Shown one piece after another: positions 20,274-31,869 of a DNA stretch of 64,000 bases. The translations under genes were made by a program, and so were the position numbers. The stretch is from Mermis nigrescens (taxonomy: Eukaryota; Nematoda; Enoplea; Mermithida; Mermithidae), in contig JAVLUZ010000273.1 in NCBI GenBank assembly GCA_036768485.1, forward strand, positions 4,879,391 through 4,943,390. The letters are read 5' to 3'. Under the pieces are notes generated by a model. It saw nothing but the letters and a program-made list of their open reading frames with translations. It made no database searches and was not told the origin of the DNA. Positions within the stretch are counted from its first letter, which is position 1; every line of letters starts with the position of its first letter.

Positions 20274-21919
20274 GTATGAATAACACACATGTATAAAAAA
20301 TAAGTGCCGATTTTCTTATAAAGCGTACTCAAGAGCAATTAGGACATCTTTAATTTGAAAAAAATTTTTTTACGTCTCAAGGGCTAGATGACGGTAATTT
20401 CTCGACATGCTGTCCATTTCTTATAGGAGAAAATAGTTTTTAGGAAACTTAAAGCCTTTGATGAGCAGTCGCGATGGCGCAAACAAGAAATTCAGAATAC
20501 ATTACTGAAATCGTTTATTAGTTCCCAGTACGTGTCTGGCCCTATTTGTATAGGTTTACATAGAATGAATGTCACAATTTTCACTGATTTGTGACAATTG
20601 TCAGGCGTTGAGTAGTTAGGATGCACGAAAAAAACAAAACTTCACAGACTTATAGCTAGATTAATTATGTTTTTAACCTGCAACAGACCACAAGGCCAGA
20701 GCTGTTACAGAACAAAAGTTATGGTCATAGATATGATGGATGTTTTTTTGCGCCACCCTGTATAAAAATTACTTCAAAAATAACGCAAATACAGAACACA
20801 TTTTTGAACACCAGGGAAAAGGTCTTATTAAGATCTCATTCCTGCAGTTTTTCAACTTTTTTGGAATCTGATAGAAAAGTTGAAGGATTAGTATACAACT
20901 GTCTCAGAAAATCAAGGATTCTGCAACTCGAAAGGCATATAATATCACTAAATTTGTTTCTTCCCTGAAAAATTTATCCGAGAAAATTGATTACAATTTT
21001 TTATTTAATTGATTTATACTTAATCCAACATCTAATTAAATGAATAATAACTTTACCTAATTTAGTGATTATTAAATAATTTATTTAAATTGATTAATTT
21101 ATTAATTTTATTAAGTGTTTTAGTTTAATTCTTTCTGCTGCGTTTAAGCTCATCGAAAATTCATTGTGTCCAAAAACGACTAATGATTTAATGCGTATGC
21201 CAGCTATACGCGTGCACATATTTTCTTCTACTGACTGTACTACACTTTGTGCACAAATTGTCGCAGATATCGCAGAAAAATAGAAATGGGCCCTATTCTC
21301 CTGACTTTAGTCGGCGATATCGCCGACTTAATTCGGCAATACCGCCGATATCGCCGACGCGATGTCACCAATATCATCGACAAAAATCGGCGATGGCTGA
21401 TATCGCCGATATCGGTGACAAAAAATGGGGAAAATCGGGGAACTTGAGAATCGGAATAAACAGTCAACGATATCGGCGATATGGCCGACTCTTTTGTAGC
21501 CATACCTGGGCATAGAAACGTTTAAAAATGGTGCGTTTTTCGCCATACCAATATTTTTAAGGTCATTTTTTGACCTTTGAAAAATCTTGCACCCCCAGAA
21601 CTTTGGTGTCGCCCACCTATGTTCATAAGTAGTAACCTACTTCTGAGGCGAGCTTAACTGTACATAGGTTGGTATCCCTTTTATCATTTTGAATATCGTT
21701 TTTAAGAATGCATCAGCCATTCCGCTTTCAAAAGGGGCCGCCCCTGTTTCTAAAGTGCTGAAAGGAACTAGTTCAAAGCAATCTGGCCTTTATTCGAAGT
21801 CTACGCTAACTGTCGAAGAATTCGCGCTGAACTCGAAGAATGTTAAAATTAAAAGCACAAAATCGGCGGCGCTTGCATCAAAAAAATCTGTTGGTTCCGG
21901 CAAAAAGTCGCTTAAGTGA
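20034..21919 (+). CDS. Small single-pass membrane protein, two exons, unrecognised
   Basis: Exon 20034-20273 starts with ATG after a good acceptor (CAATTTTTGTAG at 20012), so an upstream non-coding exon is likely. It joins in phase 0 to exon 21707-21919, giving about 150 residues and a TGA stop. The N-terminus (YLYPWLCGAIACLCGLLLGL, ending VFCSG) is a strongly hydrophobic segment with four cysteines, either an uncleaved anchor or a signal peptide; RGKQK after it would place the tail in the cytosol by the positive-inside rule. The remaining ~120 residues are polar and low in complexity (TAAGDNSTPNAK, then SKKSVGSGKKSLK), likely disordered with a basic end. I do not know the family. The cysteines near the membrane could be palmitoylated (inference). 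Confidence 0.6.
21258..21485. repeat. CGATATCGCC-rich imperfect palindromic repeat
   Basis: The decamer CGATATCGCC and its variants occur about ten times in either orientation, including the palindrome CGGCGATATCGCCG (about 21312). EcoRV-type GATATC sites are unusually dense. Open frames through it are repeat artefacts rich in Arg-Tyr. Confidence 0.7.
21501..21621 (-). mobile_element. Family-A MITE with internal deletion
   Basis: It keeps both ends (CATACCTGGGC and GTCGCCCACCTATG) and the ACGTTTAAAAATGG core, but about 120 bp of the G-run/C-run half is missing. Confidence 0.65.
21707..21919 (+). CDS. Small membrane protein, exon 2 (basic tail)
   Basis: The acceptor CGTTTTTAAG precedes AATGCATCAGCC in phase 0. 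The exon has 70 codons rich in Lys, Ser and Ala (KSTKSAALASKKSVGSGKK) and a TGA stop. Confidence 0.6.
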   Translation, partial: NASAIPLSKGAAPVSKVLKGTSSKQSGLYSKSTLTVEEFALNSKNVKIKSTKSAALASKKSVGSGKKSLK

Positions 21920-23156
21920 TTTCAAAGGGACGTTAAACACTTTCATCGTAAAAGGACCGCGATTTTAATATTCAAGCGGTCGATATTGCTAGATGTCTTC
22001 ACGATTTGCTCTGCGCGAATCAAGCTGTATTTATTATTACCTCACACGTACCCTATCTAAGTGTTTTTGTTTACATTGCCTACCTACTAATTCAATATCT
22101 ATTGCATTATACAAATGAGTAGGTATAAGGTAATTATATTTTATGATAACAGTAAAAACGTACAAGTCTTCATAGATTTTTCAGATTAAAGAATTCAAAA
22201 TACATTTTACGACCTTATTAAAATAAAAGAATATCTAAGCTGATTATGTTACTCACTACAAACAATATGCAAAGGCTACAAAAAGTTTTATTGCGCAAAA
22301 GTATATTGCAGCGTATCTGAAAACTAATTCAATCTGTAGGTGCCTAAAAATAAATTTCACTGATATTCTTTAAACTCGATTCGGAATTATAGAAGTATAA
22401 AGTTTGCAATATGGTTTTGCTGGTTTCTGTAAGGTAAATTTCTTAAATATTTGCTCTAATGTCCCAATTACGAATCTAAGCGTTTTACATAATAATTACT
22501 GAGCCACTATGCGTCGATAAATGTGATCTATTTCAAATAGTTCATTTGCACCTTAAAAAGTTTGACATACACTGTGCAAAGATATAGCTTCAGCAATGCT
22601 ATTATAAAAAGTTATATGGTTCAGACGGATAGAACAGTGATAGAAAAGGAGAAAAACAAAGGGTGTAAACGACGATGACCAAATCCAGGCGAACACCCCA
22701 ATCAATCGCAAAAAACCATTGGCCACGGAAAAATCGAGCATTAGTATCAGGTTCCATCTTGAGTATCTACCTAAAAACGCAAAAAATTGCAAATGTTCCT
22801 ATCAACAATGGCGTAGGGAGACTCTCCGGCCAAACACTAATTAAATAGCGGGCCAAAATAAAAGGACTTTGCGTCATCAACAGCCAGAGAGTGTACCTAC
22901 ATATGTATGTGGCAGGCAAGTCCGAAAAATAATCAATTCTTTTTTTGGGGAGAAAAACATATGCATAAGGACTAACCCAAAGACTGCTCTAGAGTGTCTT
23001 TTATTTATGAAAGCAAATAAGCTGACACTCTTTCTTAAACAGCTCCACCATCCTCAGCGCACAAAAACAAAGCATGAAAAGCATAGAGCAAGCCATTCCA
23101 AATCGAGCCGGGACTAAAATTTTAAAGTCAGATTAAGATATTAAATCAGTAGAGCC

Positions 23157-23404
23157 CACACGTGGGCGTGGAGGGGGACGGTTGGGGGTTGCACTTCCCA
23201 GAAGGCCGAATACCACCCCCTAGGAACCAAAACACTCCCAGAATTCAATTCATTAATTTTTTTGTTTTTTCCGCAATTTATTGATATTAATGGATAGTTC
23301 TTTATTAGAAATTTTAGAAAATAGTGTTTTTCGCCATACTACCATTTTTGAGTCCATTTTTTGACCTTGAAATCTTACAGCCCTCTACCCAGAATCTCGG
23401 TGCT
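23157..23404 (-). mobile_element. Family-A MITE, one end trimmed
   Basis: It starts CACACGTGGGCGTGG and is bracketed by the exact octamer GTAGAGCC (23149-23156 and 23405-23412), but the inner GCCCACGTATG end has been lost (AGAATCTCGGTGCT instead). So the loss happened at or after insertion without removing the duplication. Confidence 0.75.
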
Positions 23405-23754
23405 GTAGAGCCCGGATTTTTAAGTAGATTCACGTATTTTTTTAAGATTAATTTGATACCTTATCAGTGAGAAATGTGTAATTGGTAGGATAAGTTTTAT
23501 TTCCACGTAATTCCACTTAATTTGACATTTCCACGTAATTTAGGTGAATACAAAATTTTACACGTAATTTGTCATTTTTCTGTTTTGTTGCGCATGTTAC
23601 ATGATATTTACTGCTTGCCATATCAAAAATACTGGTGTCTAAGCTTAATCTAATTGTTCGACAACAAAAAAATGCATATTTATCGATTTTTCTCTATGCA
23701 CCTTTGGCTTCGGTGAGCGATCTTTTTCACAATAAATGAGTTCTTAGTTATAGG

Positions 23755-24011
23755 CACACATGGGCGTGGGGGATCTGGGGGGTCTGGACCCCCCAGAAAC
23801 CAAAAGACCCCCAGAAATCAAAAGACCCCCCAGAAATCAATTTTTGAAAATTTTTTTCGTTTTTTTCGCAATTTTTTGATGCCAATGGATAGTGCTTGAT
23901 GAGAAACGTCGAAAAATGGTGTTTTTATCGCCATATCACCATTTTTAAGGCCATTTTTCGACCTTCAAAAAAATCTTGGACTCCCCAGAATTTTCTTGCT
24001 GCCCACGTATG
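23755..24011 (-). mobile_element. Family-A hAT-like MITE with exact duplication
   Basis: The copy runs from CACACATGGGCGTGG to GCCCACGTATG and is flanked by GTTATAGG (23747-23754 and 24012-24019). It is very close to the copies at 16726 and 29891, so it is relatively young. Confidence 0.85.
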
Positions 24012-24907
24012 GTTATAGGCGTCAAGGTTTTGCGTTTGAAAATATTATGATGGCTAACGTTAGGTTTTTTAATGCATTTCTGAATGAATAAAATTAGTTC
24101 TGTCTGCTAGCATGCACGAATGTTAATAAAATTTCCATTTAAAATGCCTTATTTTTCCACGTGCATCTTTTCAACTTAGAAATCCGGGCTCTACTCATCA
24201 GATTGTATAATAATGGTTTTTGAGCATTTCTGAGCAGGCTCTAAGTATTGGAAAAGGATATTTTTCAAATAAAAAAAAATAAAATTCATTAATCATATTC
24301 AAAAAAACTTCTATAAAATGCTTTCACAAATGATTTTTAAACATTATATCCAAGCTTGACCTCTGTCGTTTTGTACGCAATGGTACCTGTACATTGCGAA
24401 GAAAAATAATACGGAAAATAATAATTCTGTTAAGAGCTCCAGAAACTTTTGACATAGTCATCATGTCTTACTTAAAATTTTGCTGTAAAGAAACCAAAAG
24501 TTATACAAGAATAAATTAGGAGCAGAGCGTCCGAATAATTTCAGCATTATTAGCTAAAAAGTGTGCTAAAATGTATTCTTGCAGTCTTTCAGGTGCGTTT
24601 CAAGAATATTCGCCTTTTTCCTTTGGGGCCCTTACAAAAAAATCGTACTTCCAAAATTTTGGGGGGCTAGTCCCCCTATCCCTCACAGCTACGCGCCTGA
24701 TGCCCAGCGAGCACGAACTGACACGCCAAAATTATAGGTAAGTACAATATTTAAAAATTTTCGGCTTTCTGCAACTTTTTAGATTCCACTTTATGCGTGA
24801 AGCTCAATGAAAAACGTCCAAAAAATAAATTTCTTCTGTCCGTACCATCAACTTTTCGACCCTTAAAAAATACTGGACCGCCGGCCTCCCCAGAATATGG
24901 TGCCGCC

Positions 24908-25134
24908 CATACCTGGGCGTGGGGAAGGGGGTTTGGGGGGTATGCACCCTCAGACACCAAAATACCCCAGAATTTGATTTTTGAAATTTTTTTCGTTTTT
25001 TTTCTCGCAATTTTTTGATGTCAATGGATAGTGCTCGATGAGAAACGTTGAAAAATGGTGTTTTTTCGCCATACCACCATTTTTTGACCTTTGAAAAAGT
25101 CTTGCACCCCCAGAACTTTGGTGGCGCCTATAAT
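24908..25134 (-). mobile_element. Family-A MITE joined to a related fragment
   Basis: The copy starts CATACCTGGGCGTGG and ends about CGCCTAT. To its left (24740-24907) lies a diverged relative with the same core layout (CTCAATGAAAAACGTCC, then ACTGGACCGCC), so the pair may be two insertions or a rearranged composite. No clear duplication was seen. Confidence 0.6.
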
Positions 25135-25775
25135 AGCACGATCGATTTATGGTTCGGAGCGCTTACAATCCGTATTAGGTAAATTTCCTCTGTAAACACG
25201 CTAGGAGCTTGGGAACAATTGGACGGGTGTTGTAGACCAGATACATGCACGTGGGGTGTCTGGAGTCTGGACCCTCCAGAATGGAACAATGGAGGCGAAA
25301 TAAACGGACGAAAATAAAAAATTATCTGTAAAAATCCTTCAGATTGACCAGAAACTGTGTAATAAGTTATTTTTAACGCTTATAAAAGTTTTTGATGTGA
25401 TTTTGGCACAAGAAAGCCCAATTTTTGACGACCCCAGATCGGCTGACCCCCCAATCGGTCATGCTGTGCATCTATGGTGCGACTACTCTGCACGTACCAC
25501 AGCGTATGAAATTCTTAAGCGGGTTTCAGTCCCGAGAAGACATGCATGTAAGTGAGTCTTGTGAACCTCTAGAAAATGGAAAAGTTTCTGTGGAAAATGA
25601 AACCCAAAAGTGCATGAAAATCGAAAATATTTCACAAAATTCCTTTAATTTCACTAGAAACTGTGGAATAATGTATTTCTAACGCTATTTTAAGATTTTT
25701 TTGCGACCATTTTGTCTTAAGAAAGCTCAATTTCTGATCCACACCCGGTGGGCCCAGCTATGCATCAATAGTCCT

Positions 25776-26695
25776 GGGCCCAGTTGCACCAAACTAGGAG
25801 TGTAACAGTTAGGAGTAAAGGTGTAAATTTTGGTTGCACCATCTAGGAGCTAGGAGTCTCCTAGATCAGGAGTGTAGGAGTGACATTAGAGCAAAGAGGA
25901 CGTTTAAGGAGTAAATTTAGGCGTAATTTTTCAGGTGGGTTGCACCACGCTTATGAGTGTTTTTAGGAGTGAATTTACTCCTTATCTTTACACAAAATGT
26001 TAGGAGTGTCCGTTCTCTCCTAAAGCTGTCGGTTGTATTGAATTGATCTTTTTTTGACTGCGATGAATAGTACTAGCAGTGATAGTGATGATGAAATTAT
26101 TGAAAAAATAGGCCGAAAAAGAGTCCGCAAGAAGCGTATTAATTTTGATGTTGATAATTTCGAAGAATATTTTTGAATTTCGCGGCAAGCAACGGAACGT
26201 GTTTGATAGATAACTGGACGGTTTTTACAGCCAAAGAGTAACACAAGACACTTTCTCTAAAGCAACAGATTTTATCAGCTCTAAGATTCTTAGCCACTAA
26301 AACATTTTAGGATATTGTGGTGATGCTCTTGGTTAGCACAAGTCTACTGTTTGTCGGAAAATTCGATCCGTTGTTCAGCTAATTAATGAACATATTTGGC
26401 ATACAGTCGCAGATTTTCCAAATAGCTTGGCTGAGTTGACTGAAAATGCTTGAAAGTTTATGGACATTTGCAAAAATCCCGTCTAAGAAACTCTTAGAAA
26501 CACTTCTAAAATTACTCCTAAAATTGCTCCTAGTTAGAAGTCTAGGAGAGAAAAGAGTTTACTCCTAGAAACAATGAAAAAATTACTCCTAGGTTAGGAG
26601 TAAGTGGTGCAACCCGATTTAGGAGACTCCTGAGCCAGGAGTAAATTTGCTGCTAACACCTAACTCCTACACTCCTAGTTTGGTGCAATGGGCCC
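25776..26695 (+). mobile_element. PIF/Harbinger-like element with transposase relic
   Basis: The ends are inverted repeats: GGGCCCAGTTGCACCAAACT at the left and its near-complement TTTGGTGCAATGGGCCC at the right. AGGAGT hexamers fill both subterminal regions. The middle (26064-26460) encodes a broken HARBI1-type N-terminal region: SSDSDDEIIEKIGRKRVRK, a stop, then CRKIRSVVQLINEHIWHTV after further stops. The catalytic DDE part is missing, so this is an internally deleted autonomous derivative. No clear 3-bp target duplication was seen. Confidence 0.7.
26064..26460 (+). pseudogene. Harbinger transposase (HARBI1-like) N-terminal relic
   Basis: The open pieces MNSTSSDSDDEIIEKIGR, ISRQATERVFDR, GYCGDALG, STVCRKIRSVVQLINE and ADFPNSLAELTE are interrupted by stops and a frameshift. 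Their order matches the DNA-binding and early region of HARBI1-type transposases (R-x-S-R-x-A-T/E, then S-K-S-T-V-C-R). The catalytic triad is absent. Confidence 0.65.
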
Positions 26696-26701
26696 CTCGA
26701 G

Positions 26702-26888
26702 CATAGTTGGGCAGCACTAAAATTCTGGGGGTGCGAGATTTTTTAGATGTCAAAAAATGTGTAGTATGACGAAAAAAACCGTTTTTCAACGTTTCTCATC
26801 GAACACTACCCATTGACATCAAAAAATTGCAAAAAGAAGCAAAAAAAATTTAAAAATTGAATTCTGGGGAGGGTATTTTGGTTTCTGG
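26702..26888 (+). mobile_element. Truncated family-A MITE
   Basis: It starts at CATAGTTGGGCAGC, keeps CGAACACTACCCATTGACATC, and ends abruptly after GGTTTCTGGGAG. It abuts the Harbinger-like element. Confidence 0.6.
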
Positions 26889-27330
26889 GAGATTAAATAA
26901 AGACGCGTCAAAAACACTATCTGTACGTATGCTCGTTGATATTAAAAATATAATATTTTTCAAATAGAAAAAACTAGTGTGAGCAAAATATGACGCGTGA
27001 TTGGTCTGGAGAATCAAACCAGGCAGAGTTTGTCTAACCCAAGCAGTCCAAAAATCAATATAGCTTGCAAATTACCTCTTATCGATTGCCGGACAATTTA
27101 ATCGCTTAACCTAATCTATGTTAAATTATTTCGTCAAAGGAAAAATGAAAAAAATTTTTTAATAAAAAAATTTTTTTATCGAAAAAATGATTTTCTCATT
27201 TCGAGTCCAAACAAGTCCATACAACAATAATTTTATGCAACTGAGCTGCATATTCTTCCTCACGACAAGTTGCTGAATTCCTGATTGGTATTGTAGTACA
27301 CATCTAATAATATTAATTTCGAGTTGTGTG

Positions 27331-27591
27331 CACACCTAGGCGTAGGGTGTATGTGCACCCCCAGAAACCCAAAATACTCCTCCCAGAAATCAAAAATACC
27401 CCCCAGAATTCAATTTTTTGAAAATTTTTTTCGCTTTTTTTGCAATTTTTTGATGCCAATGGATAGTGCTTGATGAGAAACGTCGAAAAATGGTGTTTTT
27501 ATCACTCATACCTACCATTTTTAAGCGCCATTTTTTGACCTTCAAAAAAATCTTGCACACTCCCCGAGAAATTTCTTGCTGCCCACGTATG
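27331..27591 (-). mobile_element. Family-A hAT-like MITE with exact duplication
   Basis: The copy runs from CACACCTAGGCGTAGG to GCCCACGTATG. The exact octamer GTTGTGTG lies at 27323-27330 and 27592-27599. Confidence 0.8.
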
Positions 27592-29213
27592 GTTGTGTGT
27601 GTAAGTGTGTGTGTGCGTGTGAGGCAAAAAAGTTTTTACTGGATAATTTTGTGATACTTATATTTTTCACTCAATGGGTATTCTCGGGCGCTAATTACCA
27701 TTCACGTCGTTTTCAATATACAATGAATAATTTTGAGGTTTTTGAACTTCCCTGAAAGAACTGGAAAGATTCAGAACATGAGACATAGCTCCTTAGAAAG
27801 AACATTAAATTTTCTAGCTATTTACTAAATAAAATTTTAAAATATGTCAGAAAGTCACAGAATAATAGCTGAAAACGTCGAAAGCTACAGTATGACAGCC
27901 TATTCTAGCGGCCATATTGAAAAACTGTAATTCTTTAGCAAATCAAACAAATAGGATATCATTCGAACGAGCTTTTTCTGGGCTTTCTAAAATCTGCTTA
28001 AAACATCGAAAAATATGAAAAATAGCGCGAGTAAAGAGCATACCTATGGGGTGCAGCCATATTGGAAAAAATTGAAATTGCAGGACGAACTTTTCAGAAA
28101 CACGAAAAACAAAAAAGGGAGTGAAATTTAGAGCTCAAAAATATCTAACTATTTTGCTATTTTCCAAAATATGAAACTAAACCTGTATACTGTAGTGACC
28201 AAGCAAGGTTTGAGCACTTTTTCAAGCCTAGCATACTATAGACATGAGCTAGCTATACTTTTTTCGGCAAAATAGTTTTATTTTAAAATTGTCTATCTAA
28301 AACATTTCATTTCAGTGAAAATCCGTTCAGTGGTTCTTGAGTTCATCTCAAAAAACTCTCACTTCATTGAAATGAGTTATTCGATGGTGAGCAGGTTCAT
28401 CAGCTTTGACCGACTGTCGAAACTGTAGGTCATTTTACAAGATGAAACATGGACTAATTTTTGAGCAAGCTGAATGAATTGTGATCATTTATTGTATTTA
28501 TTCTTATAAGAAATACCAGCGGATCAAACGTTATACATCAAAAATGTACTCAAATTCTCAAATTGTGTGAAAACGACATGCATTTTTTGATTACAATGCG
28601 CTCGATCGGACTCCTGAAACCCGGAAACTACGGGTTTATGTAAGGTTTTGGTAGTTCTAGCCGCTTATGCAATTGCCGCACGGTAAAATTTTAAAGCCAC
28701 CCTAGATCAATTTTTTATGCGCTATCGATCTGGTGTGAACCAATTTACACTACAGTGTAAACTGATGTGATGCCGTAAGTAAAACGTGATTTACAAGTGT
28801 ATTTTATCAAATATCTCAAATCGCAGCAGATGAATTTTTTAAAGTTCTCACCAATTATTGGATATCTTATGACTGACCTTACTGTTGAATTTGAAGAAAA
28901 TTCACGGATTGGTTTCTGAGATACGGGAGCCCAAAGGTACCCTATGCATAGCGTAAAATTTAGGTTTTTGTCTTTTTGCAGAAGCACAGATCGACTGTTG
29001 CTTCCAAAATTTGGCCCCTGGGGTTTCTGGGACCGCTGATTCCATATTCGCTACTTTAAATATACGATTTGGCATCATAAAACATGTATGAGACGGGCTG
29101 GAAGGAAATCACGCACGGGTACTTATAAACATGATTAATCACTGAAAAAGAGCATGCACCAAGTCAAAATTTTTGACCTTGTAAACCAGCGCGCGTGAAA
29201 TTCAATGCGAAGC

Positions 29214-29278
29214 AATCGAAAGCAGCAAACATGCGGCTTTCGAAAGAAAGCAGCAACATGCGGCTTTCGAAAATACAA
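29214..29278. repeat. Short tandem duplication of a palindromic unit
   Basis: The unit CGAAAGCAGCAACATGCGGC followed by TTTCG is self-complementary at its ends (CGAAAGC..GCTTTCG) and occurs twice in a row. Confidence 0.6.
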
Positions 29279-29380
29279 ATCCGAATGTTTTTGCTTCTAG
29301 CGGCTAATTTAATATGCAACTTTTTGCATTTGTTTACAATGAGGGCAAAGTTGAACATTGTACAAAGTTGAACCCGACGC

Positions 29381-29566
29381 TTATAAGATAGGACGTGATA
29401 CAACATACTCAATGCTATACAATAGGACGTGATGTAACATACCCCATGCTACACAATAGGGCGTGATATAATATGCCCCATGCTATAAGATAGGACGTGA
29501 TATAACATACACAGTGTTAACAGGATAGGACGTGATATAACGATACCCCATGCTATGTACAAGATA
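29381..29566. repeat. Minisatellite, ~36-bp unit
   Basis: About five units of the form ATAGGACGTGATATAACATA plus CCCCATGCTATA. The array resumes at 30324-30375 on the far side of an inserted transposon, so the two parts were once continuous. Confidence 0.75.
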
Positions 29567-30323
29567 GGGCGAACTTATAGTATCGGGGACCGGCCACACA
29601 GTCCGTTTTTGGGGCGGAGCTTCGTTACAGAAGGGAAGCCATGATTGGTCAGACAAATAAGTGGTTTACTGCGTATTCTCACACGCAAAGTAAACAAACG
29701 CAGGGCATTAAATGTTTACGACCGGTAAAACAATAGCTACTGTTAATTTGGGTAAATAACAATATGCATTGTAGCTACGGGAAAAATCTAATTTGTGTTG
29801 CGCTATCGGTCGACTTAGATTCAGAATGAATTTATTAGAGCTTTAATGTAATTTGAAAGGACAATTTAAGCGTTATTGAGTACTTTCAAACACACCTGGG
29901 CGTGGGGGTATGCACCTCCCCAGAAACCAAAACACTCCCCAGAAATCAAAATACCCTCCAGAATTCAATTTTTGAAATTTTTTTTCGTTTTTTTCGCAAT
30001 TTTTTGATGCCAATGGATAGTGTTTGATGGAAAACGCCGAAAAATGGTGTTTTTATCGCCATACCACCATTTTTAAGACCATTTTTTGACCTTCAAAAAA
30101 TCTTGCACCCCCCCAATATTTTCTTGCTGCCCACGTATGCTTTCAAAGCCAAAAAATCCTTCGCAGTAGTGTCGATTGCATTCCATGCAATGGATCCTAT
30201 AGTCTGATCAAAGAATCAGCAAAACCACTTATTTGTTCTGACCAATCATGGCTTCCCTTCTGTAATGAAGCTCCGCCCCAAAAACGGACTGTGCGGCCGG
30301 TCCCCGATACTATAAGTTTGCCC
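29567..30323. mobile_element. DNA transposon with long inverted repeats, nested MITE
   Basis: The left end GGGCGAACTTATAGTATCGG is mirrored by CCGATACTATAAGTTTGCCC at the right. The inverted match continues for about 90 bp through GGAAGCCATGATTGGTCAGA to the phrase ATAAGTGGTTT. AAGATA flanks both ends, but the target is itself a repeat, so the duplication length is uncertain. The centre is short, non-coding, and interrupted by a family-A element. The superfamily is not assigned. Confidence 0.7.
29891..30139 (-). mobile_element. Family-A hAT-like MITE nested in the inverted-repeat element
   Basis: The copy runs from CACACCTGGGCGTGG to GCCCACGTATG with exact flanking CTTTCAAA (29883-29890 and 30140-30147). 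This is the cleanest duplication in the window. Confidence 0.85.
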
Positions 30324-30383
30324 AAGATAGGACGTGATATACCATACCCAGTGCTATAACATATCTTGTGCTGTAAGATTGGT

Positions 30384-30730
30384 GTCCCAAAACATCAAAA
30401 ATATGGTTTGCACCAAAAAAATCTTTAAACATCCCAAAACATCGAAAAAATGGTTTTGACCAAAAAATTTTTTAAACACCCCAAAACATCAAAAATATGA
30501 GTTTTGACCAAAAAAAATTTTTAACTTCCAAAAAACATCAAAAGTATGATTTTGGACCAAAAAGTTTTTTTAATATTCCAAAATGTTAAAAATATGGTTA
30601 TGATCAAACAAAATTTTTAAACATCCCAAACCATCTAATGGTATAATTTCCAGAACATCCCAGAACATCAAAAATATGATTTAGGATAAAGAATTCTCAT
30701 GAACCATTCTATAACGTCAGAAATATGGAT
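30384..30730. repeat. Diverged ~48-bp tandem repeat
   Basis: About seven units start CCCAAAACATCAAAAATATG, continue GTTTTGACCAAAAAA and end TTTTTAAACAT. The first five are regular; later ones are shortened and mutated. Confidence 0.75.
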
Positions 30731-31203
30731 TTAATCAAAAAATGGTTGACAAAAGACAGTTTTAGAAAATTACAATATGTTTTTACCAACAATCTTTTAG
30801 AAATATCCCAAAAACATCAAAAGTCCCGAAAAATAAAAAAATAGAAGAGACATCTCAATCCCATACAGCTATCAGGCCTAAGTTCAGCCAGGGCAACGCC
30901 GGGCAGCTCAACTAGATATGAATAATATAGAAAACGCTCGCCGATTCATTGCAGAGTCATTCAATTTTTATACTAATTACTGGTTAAGATATTATTTGTT
31001 TACAAACACTCTAGCAGATGGGGCAGCGAAGCGCTCCATTTGCTAGTCTTACTAAATTCTGAGTAACCAATAGTCTAGATATCCAGTAGACTAAGACCAA
31101 AATGTTATATTATTGACGATTTAATTTTAGACAAATTAGTTTAGAATTAGAAGGCTGGTATTTATCAGCTCATACCCGATTATCGTCAAATGACCAAAAG
31201 TAG

Positions 31204-31353
31204 CAGGCACGGTAGCTGGCCGTCCTATTTTAAGGGGAACAACACCAATTTTTGCGGGTACTAAGCCCAAAAAGGCTCGAAAATAGCACAAAATAACGTT
31301 TAAAAAGTCATATTTTTCCGATTTTTCTGAATTTTGGGGGTCTGACGTGCCTG
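31204..31353 (+). mobile_element. Family-D hAT-like MITE with exact duplication
   Basis: The copy starts CAGGCACGGTAGCTGGCC, ends TGACGTGCCTG, and is flanked by AAAAGTAG (31196-31203 and 31354-31361). The interior reads AACACCAATTTTTGCGGG, then AGCCCAAAAAGGC. Confidence 0.8.
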
Positions 31354-31869
31354 AAAAGTAGCAAGGCATATAAACTTAAGGGGTCATCTTACGCTGTCTC
31401 GAGATTATCTATAAAATTCAAATAAACATAAGTATAATTTTAATAATAAAATAAATAAAATGCAACGGTTTGAAAAGCAGAGAAGATACGAAAAAACAGA
31501 ATAAGACGACGTAACAAGATATGCGATTTAGCGAAGCACCATAAATGGTCAAAATGCACAGAATTATTAATGACTTATGTACATGCTACGCTTCGTATGA
31601 CAAGGATTGAGGCGACGATACACAGAATGTACCAGTACAGGCAGTAAAGACGGTCCAATGAAATATACAGGACAGAACATAAAGAGCAATTAATAAGCAC
31701 TAGTGGCCATCAAACGTAAGCAGGAACCAAATTCTGGGGTTTGTAAAACCGACAAAACATCAAAAACGTGCTAAAAATTCAATTCTGGGGGTTTATCGGT
31801 TCTTAAGGGGTCTTAACCCCCAAGTTGGGTAGACACCAGGCCACTTCATAATAGTCGAGGAGTCGAGGC

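Larger units (their letters stand above)
20274..21706 (+). other. Intron with mariner-like end, CGATATCG block and MITE fragment
   Basis: It contains a possible Tc1/mariner end (GCGCCACCCTGTATA at about 20750-20764), the CGATATCG-rich block at 21258-21485, and an internally deleted family-A copy at 21501-21621. Confidence 0.5.

Noticed and set aside
21249..21546. Overlapping Arg-Tyr-rich frames on both strands
   Set aside because: They arise from the CGATATCGCC repeat, which is open in several frames by composition.
26995..27060. tRNA-like segment on the minus strand (GGTTTGATTCTCC with pairable ends)
   Set aside because: The distance between the paired ends is only about 50 bases and the A box is poor. 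It is at best a degenerate tRNA fragment.
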